NCBI RefSeq assembly: GCF_000385135.1
Contig: NZ_ARQM01000013.1
Span: forward strand, 285,289-349,288
DNA from: Promicromonospora sukumoe 327MFSha3.1
Lineage (GTDB): Bacteria > Actinomycetota > Actinomycetes > Actinomycetales > Cellulomonadaceae
DNA: 64,000 bases
Reading direction: 5' to 3'
Under the pieces are notes generated by a model. It was not told the DNA's origin. It worked only from the letters and a program-made list of their open reading frames with translations, and did not search any database. This document shows, in pieces, positions 26,304-34,084 of the stretch. The position numbers and the translations under genes are program-made. How positions within the stretch are numbered: position 1 is the first letter of the stretch; each line of letters opens with the position of its first letter.

Positions 26304-27253
26304 CGACCGGTCCCCGCGTCGTCTACGTCACCGGCCCCGGCAACAGCGGCACCGGCACGCTCGCCGGCGCGCTGCGGCAGTTCGGCCTGACGGTGCCACG
26401 CCCGGAGGTCTTGCCGGACGCCCCGGACCCCCGCGGCTCCTCCGAGCCGCAGTGGGTCGTGGACTTCCACGAGGCCCTGCTGCAAGCGGCCGACGTGCAG
26501 CCGGCCGACCCCCGGCCCCTCGCCTGGCACCTCGTCGACCGGGCGGGCGCCGAGGCGGACGCCCCCGGCGAGATCCGGGCCTGGCTCGCCGCCCGGACGG
26601 CGGAGCACGGCGACCTGGTGATCAAGGACCCGCGGCTGCTCTGGTTCCTGGAGCACTGGCAGGCTGCGGCCGCCGCGACCGGCGCGGCGGCGTCGTGCGT
26701 CACGGTGCTGCGCCCGCCCACGGAGGTGGTGGGCAGCAGGGTGTCCGACGACGGGGACGCGCTGGTGGACCGGCTGGCCGGCTGGATCAACCTGATGCTC
26801 GGCACCGAGCTCGCCACGCGGGCCACGCCGCGCGCCTTCGTGCGCTACTGGGACCTGATCCACGACTGGGACGGCCCGGTGTTCGACGCCGCGGCCGCCC
26901 TCGACCTGCCGATGGTCGACCCGCGGGACACGAGCGCCGTCGAGCGGGTGGACGCGTTCATCGACCACACGCAGCACCGCGTCGAGGTCACGTGGGACGA
27001 GATGCCGGTGCCGGCGCCCCTGCGCGCGCTGGCGGACGACACCTGGGCCGCCCTCGACGCCCTCCCCGAGCACGACGACGCCGTGACGCGTGCCGAGTTC
27101 GACCGGCTGCGCGCCCTGTACCCGTACGTGCACCGGAAGGTCGCCGGGTCTCCCGCACGGCGGATCGCGCGGATGGTGCCGCCGGCCATGGTCCCGCCGC
27201 CGGTCCGGCGTGCCGGAATTCACCCGCGCGGCGTCGGGCTACGACGGGCTTGA
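26300..27253 (+). CDS. Divergent sulfotransferase-like protein
   Basis: 317-aa P-loop protein. VVYVTGPGNSGTGTLAGAL at about 8-26 matches the sulfotransferase 5'-PSB loop position, LVIKDPRLLWFLEHW follows the IKDPR motif of bacterial sulfotransferases, and VTVLRPPTEVVGSR is a 3'-phosphate-type segment. The sequence is otherwise divergent from its upstream partner. The 4-nt overlap implies co-expression and possibly joint modification of one acceptor. The C-terminus (about 285-317) is Arg/Pro-rich. It could be a nucleotide-binding relative lacking activity; PAPS use is an inference. Confidence 0.78.
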   Translation: MTTGPRVVYVTGPGNSGTGTLAGALRQFGLTVPRPEVLPDAPDPRGSSEPQWVVDFHEALLQAADVQPADPRPLAWHLVDRAGAEADAPGEIRAWLAARTAEHGDLVIKDPRLLWFLEHWQAAAAATGAAASCVTVLRPPTEVVGSRVSDDGDALVDRLAGWINLMLGTELATRATPRAFVRYWDLIHDWDGPVFDAAAALDLPMVDPRDTSAVERVDAFIDHTQHRVEVTWDEMPVPAPLRALADDTWAALDALPEHDDAVTRAEFDRLRALYPYVHRKVAGSPARRIARMVPPAMVPPPVRRAGIHPRGVGLRRA

Positions 27254-27267
27254 CGAGCCCTTGTCCG

Positions 27268-27273
27268 TACACT
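27268..27273 (+). promoter_or_regulatory. -10 box of leaderless small membrane protein gene
   Basis: TACACT, then 6 nt to the GTG at 27280. It supports a separate transcript for the 78-aa protein. Confidence 0.55.
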
Positions 27274-27279
27274 GACAAG

Positions 27280-27516
27280 GTGCCAACGATCCGCTCCCTG
27301 CTGGTCCACCCCGAGGAGCGACGCCCCAGCCCGCCGGCCCCGCACGCCGATCTCTACCGCGTGTTCGGCGCGGGGATCGGGCTGTTCGCGCTCGGGCTCG
27401 TGGTCGGGGTCGTGCTGCTCCTGACCGGGCGCGGCACCGTCGAGGGCGTTGCCATCTGCGGCACGGGCGTTGTGCTCGGCGGGCTGGGCCTCGTCTGGGC
27501 CCGCCGCCACCGGTAA
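27280..27516 (+). CDS. Small two-helix membrane protein (DUF2530-like)
   Basis: 78 aa. A polar Pro-rich N-terminus (about 1-27) precedes two hydrophobic segments at about 30-50 and 55-73, ending in WARRHR. The layout, with a short loop and a Gly-rich second helix ending GLGLVWARR, resembles the small actinobacterial DUF2530 proteins, but the similarity is judged by eye. GTG at 27280 is supported by the TACACT box at leaderless distance. Converges with the sacsin-like gene only 11 bp away, with no clear terminator between. Confidence 0.7.
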   Translation: MPTIRSLLVHPEERRPSPPAPHADLYRVFGAGIGLFALGLVVGVVLLLTGRGTVEGVAICGTGVVLGGLGLVWARRHR

Positions 27517-27527
27517 GGCTCCGGCGC

Positions 27528-30500
27528 TCAGTCCCGCCCGCTGTCCCAGGCCCGCTCGGCACTGAGCACCTCGGCCCGGTCCGGGTCCCGCAGCACCGCC
27601 TCCAGCAGGAGGGGGTCCGCCCCGGTCAGCTCGGCCAGCGCCCGGGCGAGGCCCGCGGGCGACACGGCGTGCGGTACCTCCCCGGCCGGTGTCGCGGAGA
27701 CCCACCACGCGACGGGCCGGCCCTCCACGGTGAGGACGTCGTGGCTGCGCCACGTGTCCGGGGCGCCGGGAACGACGGCGCGGACCCGGGCGTCCAGCTC
27801 ACTCACCTCCCCGGGCCCGTCCGGGGCGAGGTCGGACGCGTCCTCCAGCGGGAGGTCGAGGAGCTCGGCCAGGGCCCCGGCGACGTCGGGCGGCGCGGGG
27901 ACCACCGGACCGAGCTGGGCCCACCGGGGCGACGCCGCCACCGCGAGGTCGTCCGTGCTCTCCACCGTGACGCCGTCAGGGCCGAGCGCGGGCAGCCGGC
28001 CGGGCGCGATGCCGGGCCCGTCCGCCCGCGCGAGCGCGGCGAGTCCCGACCAGACGGCGCGGGCGACGACGGCGGGCACCCGCCCGGCCGGCCCGGACCC
28101 GGCGTCGGGCAGCCGGTCGAGCACCGTCGCCCAGTCGCGTCCGGGCAGGTCAGCCAGGTCGTGCAGGCCGCCGAGGGCGGCCAGGAGGTCGTCGTCCAGG
28201 CCCGCAGTCGCGGGCGGCGCGGGCGGGAGCAGCGGCGTGTCCCCGAGCGCGAACGGCGCCCCGAGCCGGCGGCGCAGGAACCACGCCGTGTACGACACCG
28301 CCTGCCGGTCCGGGGCGTCCGGCGAGCGCACCGGGGTGAGCAGCGCGCGGCGCAGGTCGGGGTCGGCCGCGATGCGGGTCAGCACGGCGGCGAGCGGGCC
28401 GGCTCCGGCGTCCGCGCCGTCGGGCAGGGCGTCGAGGTCGGGCACGGCCGGCACGTCGCCGATCCACGCACCCGCGCCGAGCTCGTCGGCCAGGTGGTCC
28501 AGGTAGTCGTCCCAGTCGGAGAGCCAGCCGGCCGGGTCGTCGGGGCCGTAGTCCGCCTCGTCGTCCTCGTCGGGCGTCACGACGTCGGCCACCCGGTAGA
28601 CGCCCAGGTCGGCGCGGGCCCCGGCGGCGGCGAGGGTGTCGGCGCCCCAGCGCGTGACGACGTCGTCGGGCACCTGGACCAGGTCGAGGTGCCGGGCCGC
28701 CCAGGTGCCGGGCAGCGCGACCTCGCGCAGCGGGGCCACGCCGTCGTCCGCCGCGACGGGCAGCTCCCCCAGCCAGAACGGGAGGTCCCCCGGACCGGAC
28801 TCGGCGACCGCGAGCCGCACGAGCTCGAGCACGGCCGACACGGTCTCGTCGGGAGCCGGGTCGCCGTCGTCGAGCACGTCCTCGGCCGCGGCGAGGGCAG
28901 CGGACCGGACCCCGGCGTCCGCGAGGAGCCCGCGCGGGGTGGTCGGCGTGGCGCCGGCCCGTTCCAGCACGGGGTGGGCGGCGTCCGGGTGGACCACGCG
29001 GACGCCGAGCGCGCGGGCGATACCGGCGAGCCGCGGGGCGTCCAGCAGCACGGTCCCCCGGGGACCCCGGGTCACGCGGCCGTCCGCGAGCGGCAGCGGG
29101 GCCCCGGCGACCGCCTCCAGGACCGCGGGCTCCGCGGTGTGCGCGGCCAGGGCGTCGAGCGCCGCGTGCACCACGCCCGGTTCGGGCGGGAGGGCCTCGA
29201 CGAGGTCGGCGAGGTCCAGCGGGTCCGCGCCGAGCGAGCGCGCGAGGGCCTGGTGCCGCACGGGGACCGTGACCAGCGCCCTGGGGGCGCCGGGGGCGAG
29301 CGCGCGGGCGAGCGCCGGATCCTCGCCGAGCGGCCCCGTGACGAACGCGGCCTCCCGCGGGGCCACGAGCGGCACGTCACCGCGCTCGACGGCGCTGTCC
29401 GGCTCCCCCGGCTGCCCGGGCGAGGCGGGCGGGAGCAGGGGTACGTCACGCAGCGCGACGTCGGCCGCGGCGCGGACCGCCGCGTCCACGTCGCCCGCCG
29501 GGAGCCCGGTGGGGACCAGCCCGAGCACGTCGGGACCGCCGACGCCATCGCCCGGCCGCCCGGCCCCGAGCTCGCCCAGGAACGCTGCGTAGGCGCGGCC
29601 GGCCTCGGCGGCGACCCGGTCCGACGTCGGCCCCGGGAGCACGCCGCGGCGTCCGGGGTCGACCGGGAACGAGGCGATCAGGAGCGCGGGGAACGTGAGC
29701 CGTACGTCCGTCGGGGTGGGCGCGTGCAGCGTCGGCCCGGCCGCCGTGCGGCTCCCCGACGTGGGCAGCGCCCAGAGCACCGACCAGTCCGCGCGGCGCG
29801 CCTCGGACGGCAGCGAGTCGTCGGGCTCCAGGGTTCCGGACGCCCGGTGCACCCGCCAGCGCGTGCCGACGTCGCGCAGCACCCGCGGGGTGGCCCGGTG
29901 TGCCGCGCTGCCGGGTTCAGAACCCGGCTGACCTGCGAAGTCGTCCTCGATCACCAGCTCGTCGAGCGCGGGCAGCGCGAGCAGCAGCCCGTCGTCGACG
30001 GCGGCGAGCTGGGCTCGGACGGCGGCGACCGCCGCGGCGTCGCGCAGAAGGAGCTCGACGACGGTGTCGGGCTCGTCGGGAGTGGTCCCGGGCGCGGCGA
30101 ACGGAAGCCGCAGCACGGGCAAGGCGCTCCCCCGCGCGCCTGCCACACCCACCACCCGGTCCCCGGCCGCGAGATCGGTCGGTTGCCCTGAGACCGGTCC
30201 GACGTCGGACCGGTCTCGATGCAGGGGACCGATCTCGTCCGCGCCGCCGGGCGCCAGCCCCAGCTCCGCGCGCGTGTCCGCGAGCGAGAAGCGCACGCCG
30301 CCCGTGCGCGAGCGCACCTGGATCTCGTCCGACACCGACCGGACCGCGGCGAACCCCACCCCGAACCGGCCCACGACGCCGTGGGACGGCCCGGCTCCCG
30401 CGCCACCGGCCCCGCCGGACTTCGCGGAGGCGCGCAGGGCGGCCAGCGAGGCCACCCCGTCGACGTCGAGCGGGGCGCCGGTGTTGGTGGCGACGAGCCA

Positions 30501-30776
30501 CCACCCGGGCTCGACGCCGGCCGCGCCGGCCGCATCGCCCGTCCCACCCGTGTCGGGGCGCGGCTCCAGGGTCAGCGTCAGCCGGCCCGGCACCCCGGCG
30601 CGCGCGGCGGCGTCCGCCGCGTTCTGCGCGAGCTCCACCACCACCCGGTCGCGGTACCAGCCGCGCGCGTGGTCCTCCTCGGAGTTCGCGTCCTCGCGGA
30701 AGCGCGTCGGGGACGCGCGCCACGCCTCGGTCACCGCGCGCCGCAGCGCGCCGGTGCCGAAGGGGTCGTGGGTCAC
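27528..30776 (-). CDS. Large sacsin/HSP90-like ATP-binding protein
   Basis: 1082 aa. The N-terminal ~330 residues carry a GHKL-type ATPase: YRDRVVVELAQNAADAAARAG (the N-box helix with Glu and Asn) at about 38-58, WLVATNTGAPLDVDGVASL (G1 region) at 98-116 and VVGRFGVGFAAVRSVSDE (G2 lid) near 138-155. This is the arrangement of the sacsin N-terminal ATP-binding family. The remaining ~750 residues are Ala/Leu/Pro-rich with no recognised domain. GTG at 30776 overlaps the stop of the DUF3027 gene by 4 nt, so the two are coupled. It may be a chaperone-like ATPase; its client is unknown. Confidence 0.85.
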   Translation of the reverse strand: MTHDPFGTGALRRAVTEAWRASPTRFREDANSEEDHARGWYRDRVVVELAQNAADAAARAGVPGRLTLTLEPRPDTGGTGDAAGAAGVEPGWWLVATNTGAPLDVDGVASLAALRASAKSGGAGGAGAGPSHGVVGRFGVGFAAVRSVSDEIQVRSRTGGVRFSLADTRAELGLAPGGADEIGPLHRDRSDVGPVSGQPTDLAAGDRVVGVAGARGSALPVLRLPFAAPGTTPDEPDTVVELLLRDAAAVAAVRAQLAAVDDGLLLALPALDELVIEDDFAGQPGSEPGSAAHRATPRVLRDVGTRWRVHRASGTLEPDDSLPSEARRADWSVLWALPTSGSRTAAGPTLHAPTPTDVRLTFPALLIASFPVDPGRRGVLPGPTSDRVAAEAGRAYAAFLGELGAGRPGDGVGGPDVLGLVPTGLPAGDVDAAVRAAADVALRDVPLLPPASPGQPGEPDSAVERGDVPLVAPREAAFVTGPLGEDPALARALAPGAPRALVTVPVRHQALARSLGADPLDLADLVEALPPEPGVVHAALDALAAHTAEPAVLEAVAGAPLPLADGRVTRGPRGTVLLDAPRLAGIARALGVRVVHPDAAHPVLERAGATPTTPRGLLADAGVRSAALAAAEDVLDDGDPAPDETVSAVLELVRLAVAESGPGDLPFWLGELPVAADDGVAPLREVALPGTWAARHLDLVQVPDDVVTRWGADTLAAAGARADLGVYRVADVVTPDEDDEADYGPDDPAGWLSDWDDYLDHLADELGAGAWIGDVPAVPDLDALPDGADAGAGPLAAVLTRIAADPDLRRALLTPVRSPDAPDRQAVSYTAWFLRRRLGAPFALGDTPLLPPAPPATAGLDDDLLAALGGLHDLADLPGRDWATVLDRLPDAGSGPAGRVPAVVARAVWSGLAALARADGPGIAPGRLPALGPDGVTVESTDDLAVAASPRWAQLGPVVPAPPDVAGALAELLDLPLEDASDLAPDGPGEVSELDARVRAVVPGAPDTWRSHDVLTVEGRPVAWWVSATPAGEVPHAVSPAGLARALAELTGADPLLLEAVLRDPDRAEVLSAERAWDSGRD

Positions 30777-31612
30777 GCGGAGGGTTCGTCCCCGCTGCCC
30801 GCGGGCGCGTCGGAGGCCGTGGCCACCTGCTCGACCTCGTTCTCGTCGATCAGCGGGGCCGGCGCCGGCCAGTCGGTCGGGTGGGCCTCGACGTCGGTCT
30901 CCGAGTGGGCGCCGCAGCCGTGGTCGAGCGAGACGACCTTGCCGTCGTCGGGCGACCACTCGTTGGCGCAGACCCCGAAGAGCTGGCCCATCGGGCCGGA
31001 CAGCGGGATGAGGAACGCGCAGTCCGTGCACTCGGCCGCCGCGGCGACGGCGCCGGCGGACGTCGGCCCGCGCGAGCCGCGGTACCAACGCTCGGCCGCC
31101 TCGTCGCGGCCCTGCGGGGACAGCACGCGGGCGCGGGCGAGGGCGAGCTCGTCGATCGCCACCTCGTCGACCTCGGGGTCACCGGTCGCGGTGTAGCCGG
31201 GCTCGAGCCGCGGGTCGTCGGCGCGGAAGGGCAGCACGTCGCCCGGGCCGACGTCGCCCGGGCGCAGCCGCTCGGACCACGGCAGCCAGGCGGGGGCGAG
31301 GATCGCCTCGTCGCCGGGCAGCAGCTCGACCTCGCTGATCGTGGCGGTACGGCCGCGCGGCACACGCGTCACCGTGACCGTCCAGTGCCAGCCGCGGTAG
31401 CCCCGCATGGTGGCGGCGAAGCGGTGCGAGACCACCCGTTCGTCCTCGAAGAGGGTGCCGAGGTGCTCCCCGACGTCCTCGGGTCGCTCGGCGACCTCCT
31501 GTGCGGCGGCGCGCGCGAGCTCGGCGGCACCGTTCAGGACGGCGTCTCGGCTGGAGCGTGCGGTGAGCCGCCGGAAGGGCGTTCGTGCGGCGGGCGCGGT
31601 GATCGTCACCAT
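30773..31612 (-). CDS. DUF3027-family protein with putative zinc-binding cysteines
   Basis: 279-aa actinobacterial protein of unknown function. The N-terminal half includes VSHRFAATMRGYRGWHWTVTVTRVPRG, a conserved block, followed by DVLPFRADDPRLEPGY. Near the C-terminus AECTDCAFLIPLSGPMGQ...FGVCANEW...LDHGCGAHSETDV has a CxxC and two further Cys plus His, a possible zinc site. ATG at 31612 is preceded by AGGA. It lies between a cold-shock-domain gene (22-bp gap) and the sacsin-like ATPase (4-nt overlap), so it is part of a three-gene unit. Confidence 0.88.
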   Translation of the reverse strand: MVTITAPAARTPFRRLTARSSRDAVLNGAAELARAAAQEVAERPEDVGEHLGTLFEDERVVSHRFAATMRGYRGWHWTVTVTRVPRGRTATISEVELLPGDEAILAPAWLPWSERLRPGDVGPGDVLPFRADDPRLEPGYTATGDPEVDEVAIDELALARARVLSPQGRDEAAERWYRGSRGPTSAGAVAAAAECTDCAFLIPLSGPMGQLFGVCANEWSPDDGKVVSLDHGCGAHSETDVEAHPTDWPAPAPLIDENEVEQVATASDAPAGSGDEPSA

Positions 31613-31634
31613 GTTCCTCGGGACCTCGTGGGTT

Positions 31635-32009
31635 TCAGGCGTCGAAGTCGTCTGCGACCTTGCGCAGCATCTTGGCAAGCGTCTCCGGGTTCTTCGGATA
31701 ACGCCCCTTGCGCAGGTCATTTGCCACCCGGTCGAGCATCTGCGTCAGATCACCGACGATGACAGCCATGTCGTCGGCGGGCTTCCGCTTCGCCTTGGCG
31801 ACCGACGGCGCGGCGTCGAGCACCTTGACCGCGAGCGCCTGCGGACCGCGGCGGCCGTCGGCCACCCCGAAGTCCACGCGCGCGCCGGGCTTGGGCACGA
31901 CGCCGTCCGGCAGCGCGGAGGCGTGCAGGAACACCTCGCCGCCGTCCTCGTTGGCGATGAAACCGAAGCCTTTGTCGGTGTCGAACCACTTGACCTTGCC
32001 GGTGGGCAC
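31635..32009 (-). CDS. Cold-shock-domain protein with C-terminal helical extension
   Basis: 124 aa. Residues 1-66 are a cold-shock domain (TGKVKWFDTDKGFGFIANEDG, VFLHASALPDG) with RNP1-like KGFGFI and RNP2-like VFLHA for single-stranded nucleic acid binding. The actinobacterial extension of about 58 residues (VKVLDAAPSVAKAKRKPADDMAVIVGDLTQML...) is predicted helical and absent from CspA-size proteins. GTG at 32009 is chosen from AGAAGG about 6 nt upstream and the conserved PTGKVKW start. First gene of a likely operon with DUF3027 and the sacsin-like ATPase. Confidence 0.92.
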   Translation of the reverse strand: MPTGKVKWFDTDKGFGFIANEDGGEVFLHASALPDGVVPKPGARVDFGVADGRRGPQALAVKVLDAAPSVAKAKRKPADDMAVIVGDLTQMLDRVANDLRKGRYPKNPETLAKMLRKVADDFDA

Positions 32010-32191
32010 TGCGACCTTCTTCTGTGCTTGTCGGTACTGCTCGCGAAACTGCTCATGGTGGCCCGGGGTGCTGCGGCTGACGCGCTCTCTCCGGACTCGT
32101 TGCACAAGGTTACCGGGCGGATGCCTGCCGCGTCGCATGCATTGACCACTCTTCGCCCACGGGGTTCCTCCTGGCCGCCCGTTCGCGGGCC

Positions 32192-32929
32192 TCAGGCCCC
32201 GATCCCGAGGTCGGCGGCGAGCCGGCGCGCCACCTCGTCGAGCCACGCCTCCGGGTCCGCGACCGAGCCGACCTGGTGCCCGAACAGCTCGAAGGAGATC
32301 AGGCCGAACAGCGTGGTCCACGCCATGATCGTGCGCCGCACCGCCTCGGCCACGGCGTCGTCCGCCAGGTCGGTGCCCGACCACAGCTCGTGGTCCGCGA
32401 TGAACGCGAGCGCGGGCGCGACCGTCACGGGCGCGCCCCCGGGCCCGCCCGGACCCGGCGCGGCCACCGGCCGCGCCCCCGCCGCGTAGGCGTCGCCGAC
32501 GATCCGGGCGAGCACGGTGACGACGCGGACGGCGGGGACCACGGTGTCCCGCGGCGCGGCGTATCCGGGCACGGGGGTGCCGTACAGCAGCCCGAACTCC
32601 CCGGGGTGCGCCACGCACCAGGCCCGCACGGCGCGGAGGACGGCCAGCCAACGGGCACCGGCGTCCGCCCGGTCGGCGACGGCGGCGTCGGCGGCCTCCG
32701 CGGCCTCGCCGAGCTCGTCGTACGACTCGATGAGCAGGGCGGTCAGCAGGGCGTCCCGGCTCGGGAAGTACCGGTACACGGCCGAGGACACCATCTCGAC
32801 GTCCCGCGCGACGGCGCGCAGGGAGAGGGCAGCGGCGCCGTCGGTGGTCAGCCGCGCGCGGGCGGAGTCGAGGATCTCGCGGGTGATCGTCTCGCGGGCG
32901 AGGGCGCGGGCGGTGCGGGCGGGACTCAT
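32192..32929 (-). CDS. TetR-family regulator with WHG-type C-terminal domain
   Basis: 245-aa repressor. The N-terminal helix-turn-helix is LSLRAVARDVEMVSSAVYRYFPSRDALLTALL (about 35-66). The C-terminal domain with RAWCVAHPGEFGLLYGTPVPGY matches the WHG subgroup of TetR proteins. Divergent from an NAD-epimerase-like gene; two GAGAGCA-type palindromes lie in the shared gap and probably bind this regulator, controlling both genes. ATG at 32929 is chosen because the conserved N-terminus begins there; no strong ribosome-binding site is visible. The inducer is unknown. Confidence 0.9.
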   Translation of the reverse strand: MSPARTARALARETITREILDSARARLTTDGAAALSLRAVARDVEMVSSAVYRYFPSRDALLTALLIESYDELGEAAEAADAAVADRADAGARWLAVLRAVRAWCVAHPGEFGLLYGTPVPGYAAPRDTVVPAVRVVTVLARIVGDAYAAGARPVAAPGPGGPGGAPVTVAPALAFIADHELWSGTDLADDAVAEAVRRTIMAWTTLFGLISFELFGHQVGSVADPEAWLDEVARRLAADLGIGA

Positions 32930-32967
32930 GCCGCCCAGGTTCGCATGGTGGATCACTGCACACAACC

Positions 32968-32982
32968 GAGAGCACCGCTCTT
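32968..32982. promoter_or_regulatory. TetR operator O1
   Basis: GAGAGCACCGCTCTT, near-palindromic, on the tetR side of the divergent gap. Shares the GAGAGCA half-site with O2. Confidence 0.7.
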
Positions 32983-33023
32983 GCCAAGGCGCATCCGCTC
33001 GTGCCACGCTTACGGCACGAGTT

Positions 33024-33038
33024 GAGAGCACTGCTCTC
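33024..33038. promoter_or_regulatory. TetR operator O2
   Basis: Perfect palindrome GAGAGCACTGCTCTC, 18 bp before the epimerase start. The GAGAGCA/TGCTCTC form is known for WHG-type TetR regulators. The overlapping TTGAGA at 33022-33027 could be a -35 element. Confidence 0.75.
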
Positions 33039-33055
33039 GGATTGGAGCATCGATC

Positions 33056-33976
33056 ATGTCTGACCGTCACCTCATCGTCGGCGCCGGCCCCGTCGGCCGC
33101 CATGTCGCCGCCCTCCTGGCCGAGCGCGGGTCACAGGTCACCGTCGTGAGCCGCTCGGGCCGCAGCACCGGGATCGACGGCGTGGAGCACCTCGCCCTCG
33201 ACGCCTCCGACGCCGACGCCCTGGCCCGCGCGGCCGAGGGCACCGACTACCTCTACAACTGCGCCAACCCGGCCGACTACACCCAGTGGGAGCGCGTGTG
33301 GCCGCCGCTCGCCGCGTCCCTGCTGTCCGCCGCGGAGCGCTCGGGCGCGGTCTACGCGATCACCGGCACCCTGTACCCGTACGGCCCCGTCGACGTGCCG
33401 ATCTCGGAGGACCTGCCCGACGCCGCCACGGACCACAAGGGCGTGCTGCGCGCCCGGATGTGGGCCGACGCCCGCGCCGCGCACGAGGCCGGGCGCGTGC
33501 GGGCCGTCGAGATCCGGGGCTCCGACTACATGGGCCGCGGCGTGGGCGGCAACGGCCACGTCTCGCGCGTCGTGCCGGACGCGCTGCGGGGCAAGCGGGT
33601 GCTGATGATGGGCCGCACCGACCAGCCGCACACCTTCACCGACGTCGCCGACGCCGCCCGCACGCTGGTCGCCGCCGCCGAGGACCCGGGCGCGCACGGC
33701 CGCGTCTGGCACGTGCCGAGCAACGCGCCCGTCACGCAGGCGCGGGCCCTGGCCGACGTGCTCGCGACCGCGGGGAAGCCTCCGGTGCGGATCACGTCCC
33801 TGCGCGGCGCCGGGCTGGCGGCGGCGGCCCTGGCCGTCCCCTTCATGCGGGAGATGCGCGAGATCATCTACCAGTGGGAGCGGCCGTACGTGCTGGCCGA
33901 CGCCGACGCCCGCGCCCGCTTCGGCATCACCCCGACGCCGTGGGCGGAGGTCTGCCGCCGCACCGCGCAGGTCTGA
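33056..33976 (+). CDS. NAD(P)-dependent epimerase/oxidoreductase-like protein
   Basis: 306-aa extended short-chain dehydrogenase type protein. The Rossmann motif is HLIVGAGPVGRHVAALLAERG at about 5-25. The C-terminal half contains QPHTFTDVADAARTLVAA, typical of NAD-epimerase/NmrA-like proteins. The Tyr-x3-Lys pair of active SDRs is not clearly present (GTLYPYGP replaces the usual region), so it may be a redox sensor or atypical reductase. ATG with GGAG about 9 nt upstream. Regulated together with the divergent TetR through the two operators. Confidence 0.85.
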   Translation: MSDRHLIVGAGPVGRHVAALLAERGSQVTVVSRSGRSTGIDGVEHLALDASDADALARAAEGTDYLYNCANPADYTQWERVWPPLAASLLSAAERSGAVYAITGTLYPYGPVDVPISEDLPDAATDHKGVLRARMWADARAAHEAGRVRAVEIRGSDYMGRGVGGNGHVSRVVPDALRGKRVLMMGRTDQPHTFTDVADAARTLVAAAEDPGAHGRVWHVPSNAPVTQARALADVLATAGKPPVRITSLRGAGLAAAALAVPFMREMREIIYQWERPYVLADADARARFGITPTPWAEVCRRTAQV

Positions 33977-34003
33977 CGGCGCCCCGGCGCCGGCGGCGAG
34001 CAC

Positions 34004-34035
34004 CGCTGAGGGCGAACAGCGCTGACGGCGAACAG
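34004..34035. repeat. Tandem 16-bp repeat before the helicase-associated gene
   Basis: CGCTGAGGGCGAACAG (34004-34019) and CGCTGACGGCGAACAG (34020-34035), 15 of 16 identical, ending 37 bp before the -10 box of the next gene. A regulatory role is possible. Confidence 0.75.
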
Positions 34036-34071
34036 GGTGGACCGGCCGGACTGCGCCGGGGGAAACCCGCG

Positions 34072-34077
34072 TAGCAT
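34072..34077 (+). promoter_or_regulatory. -10 box of leaderless helicase-associated gene
   Basis: TAGCAT, then 7 nt to the ATG at 34085. Confidence 0.6.
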
Positions 34078-34084
34078 CGTCAGG

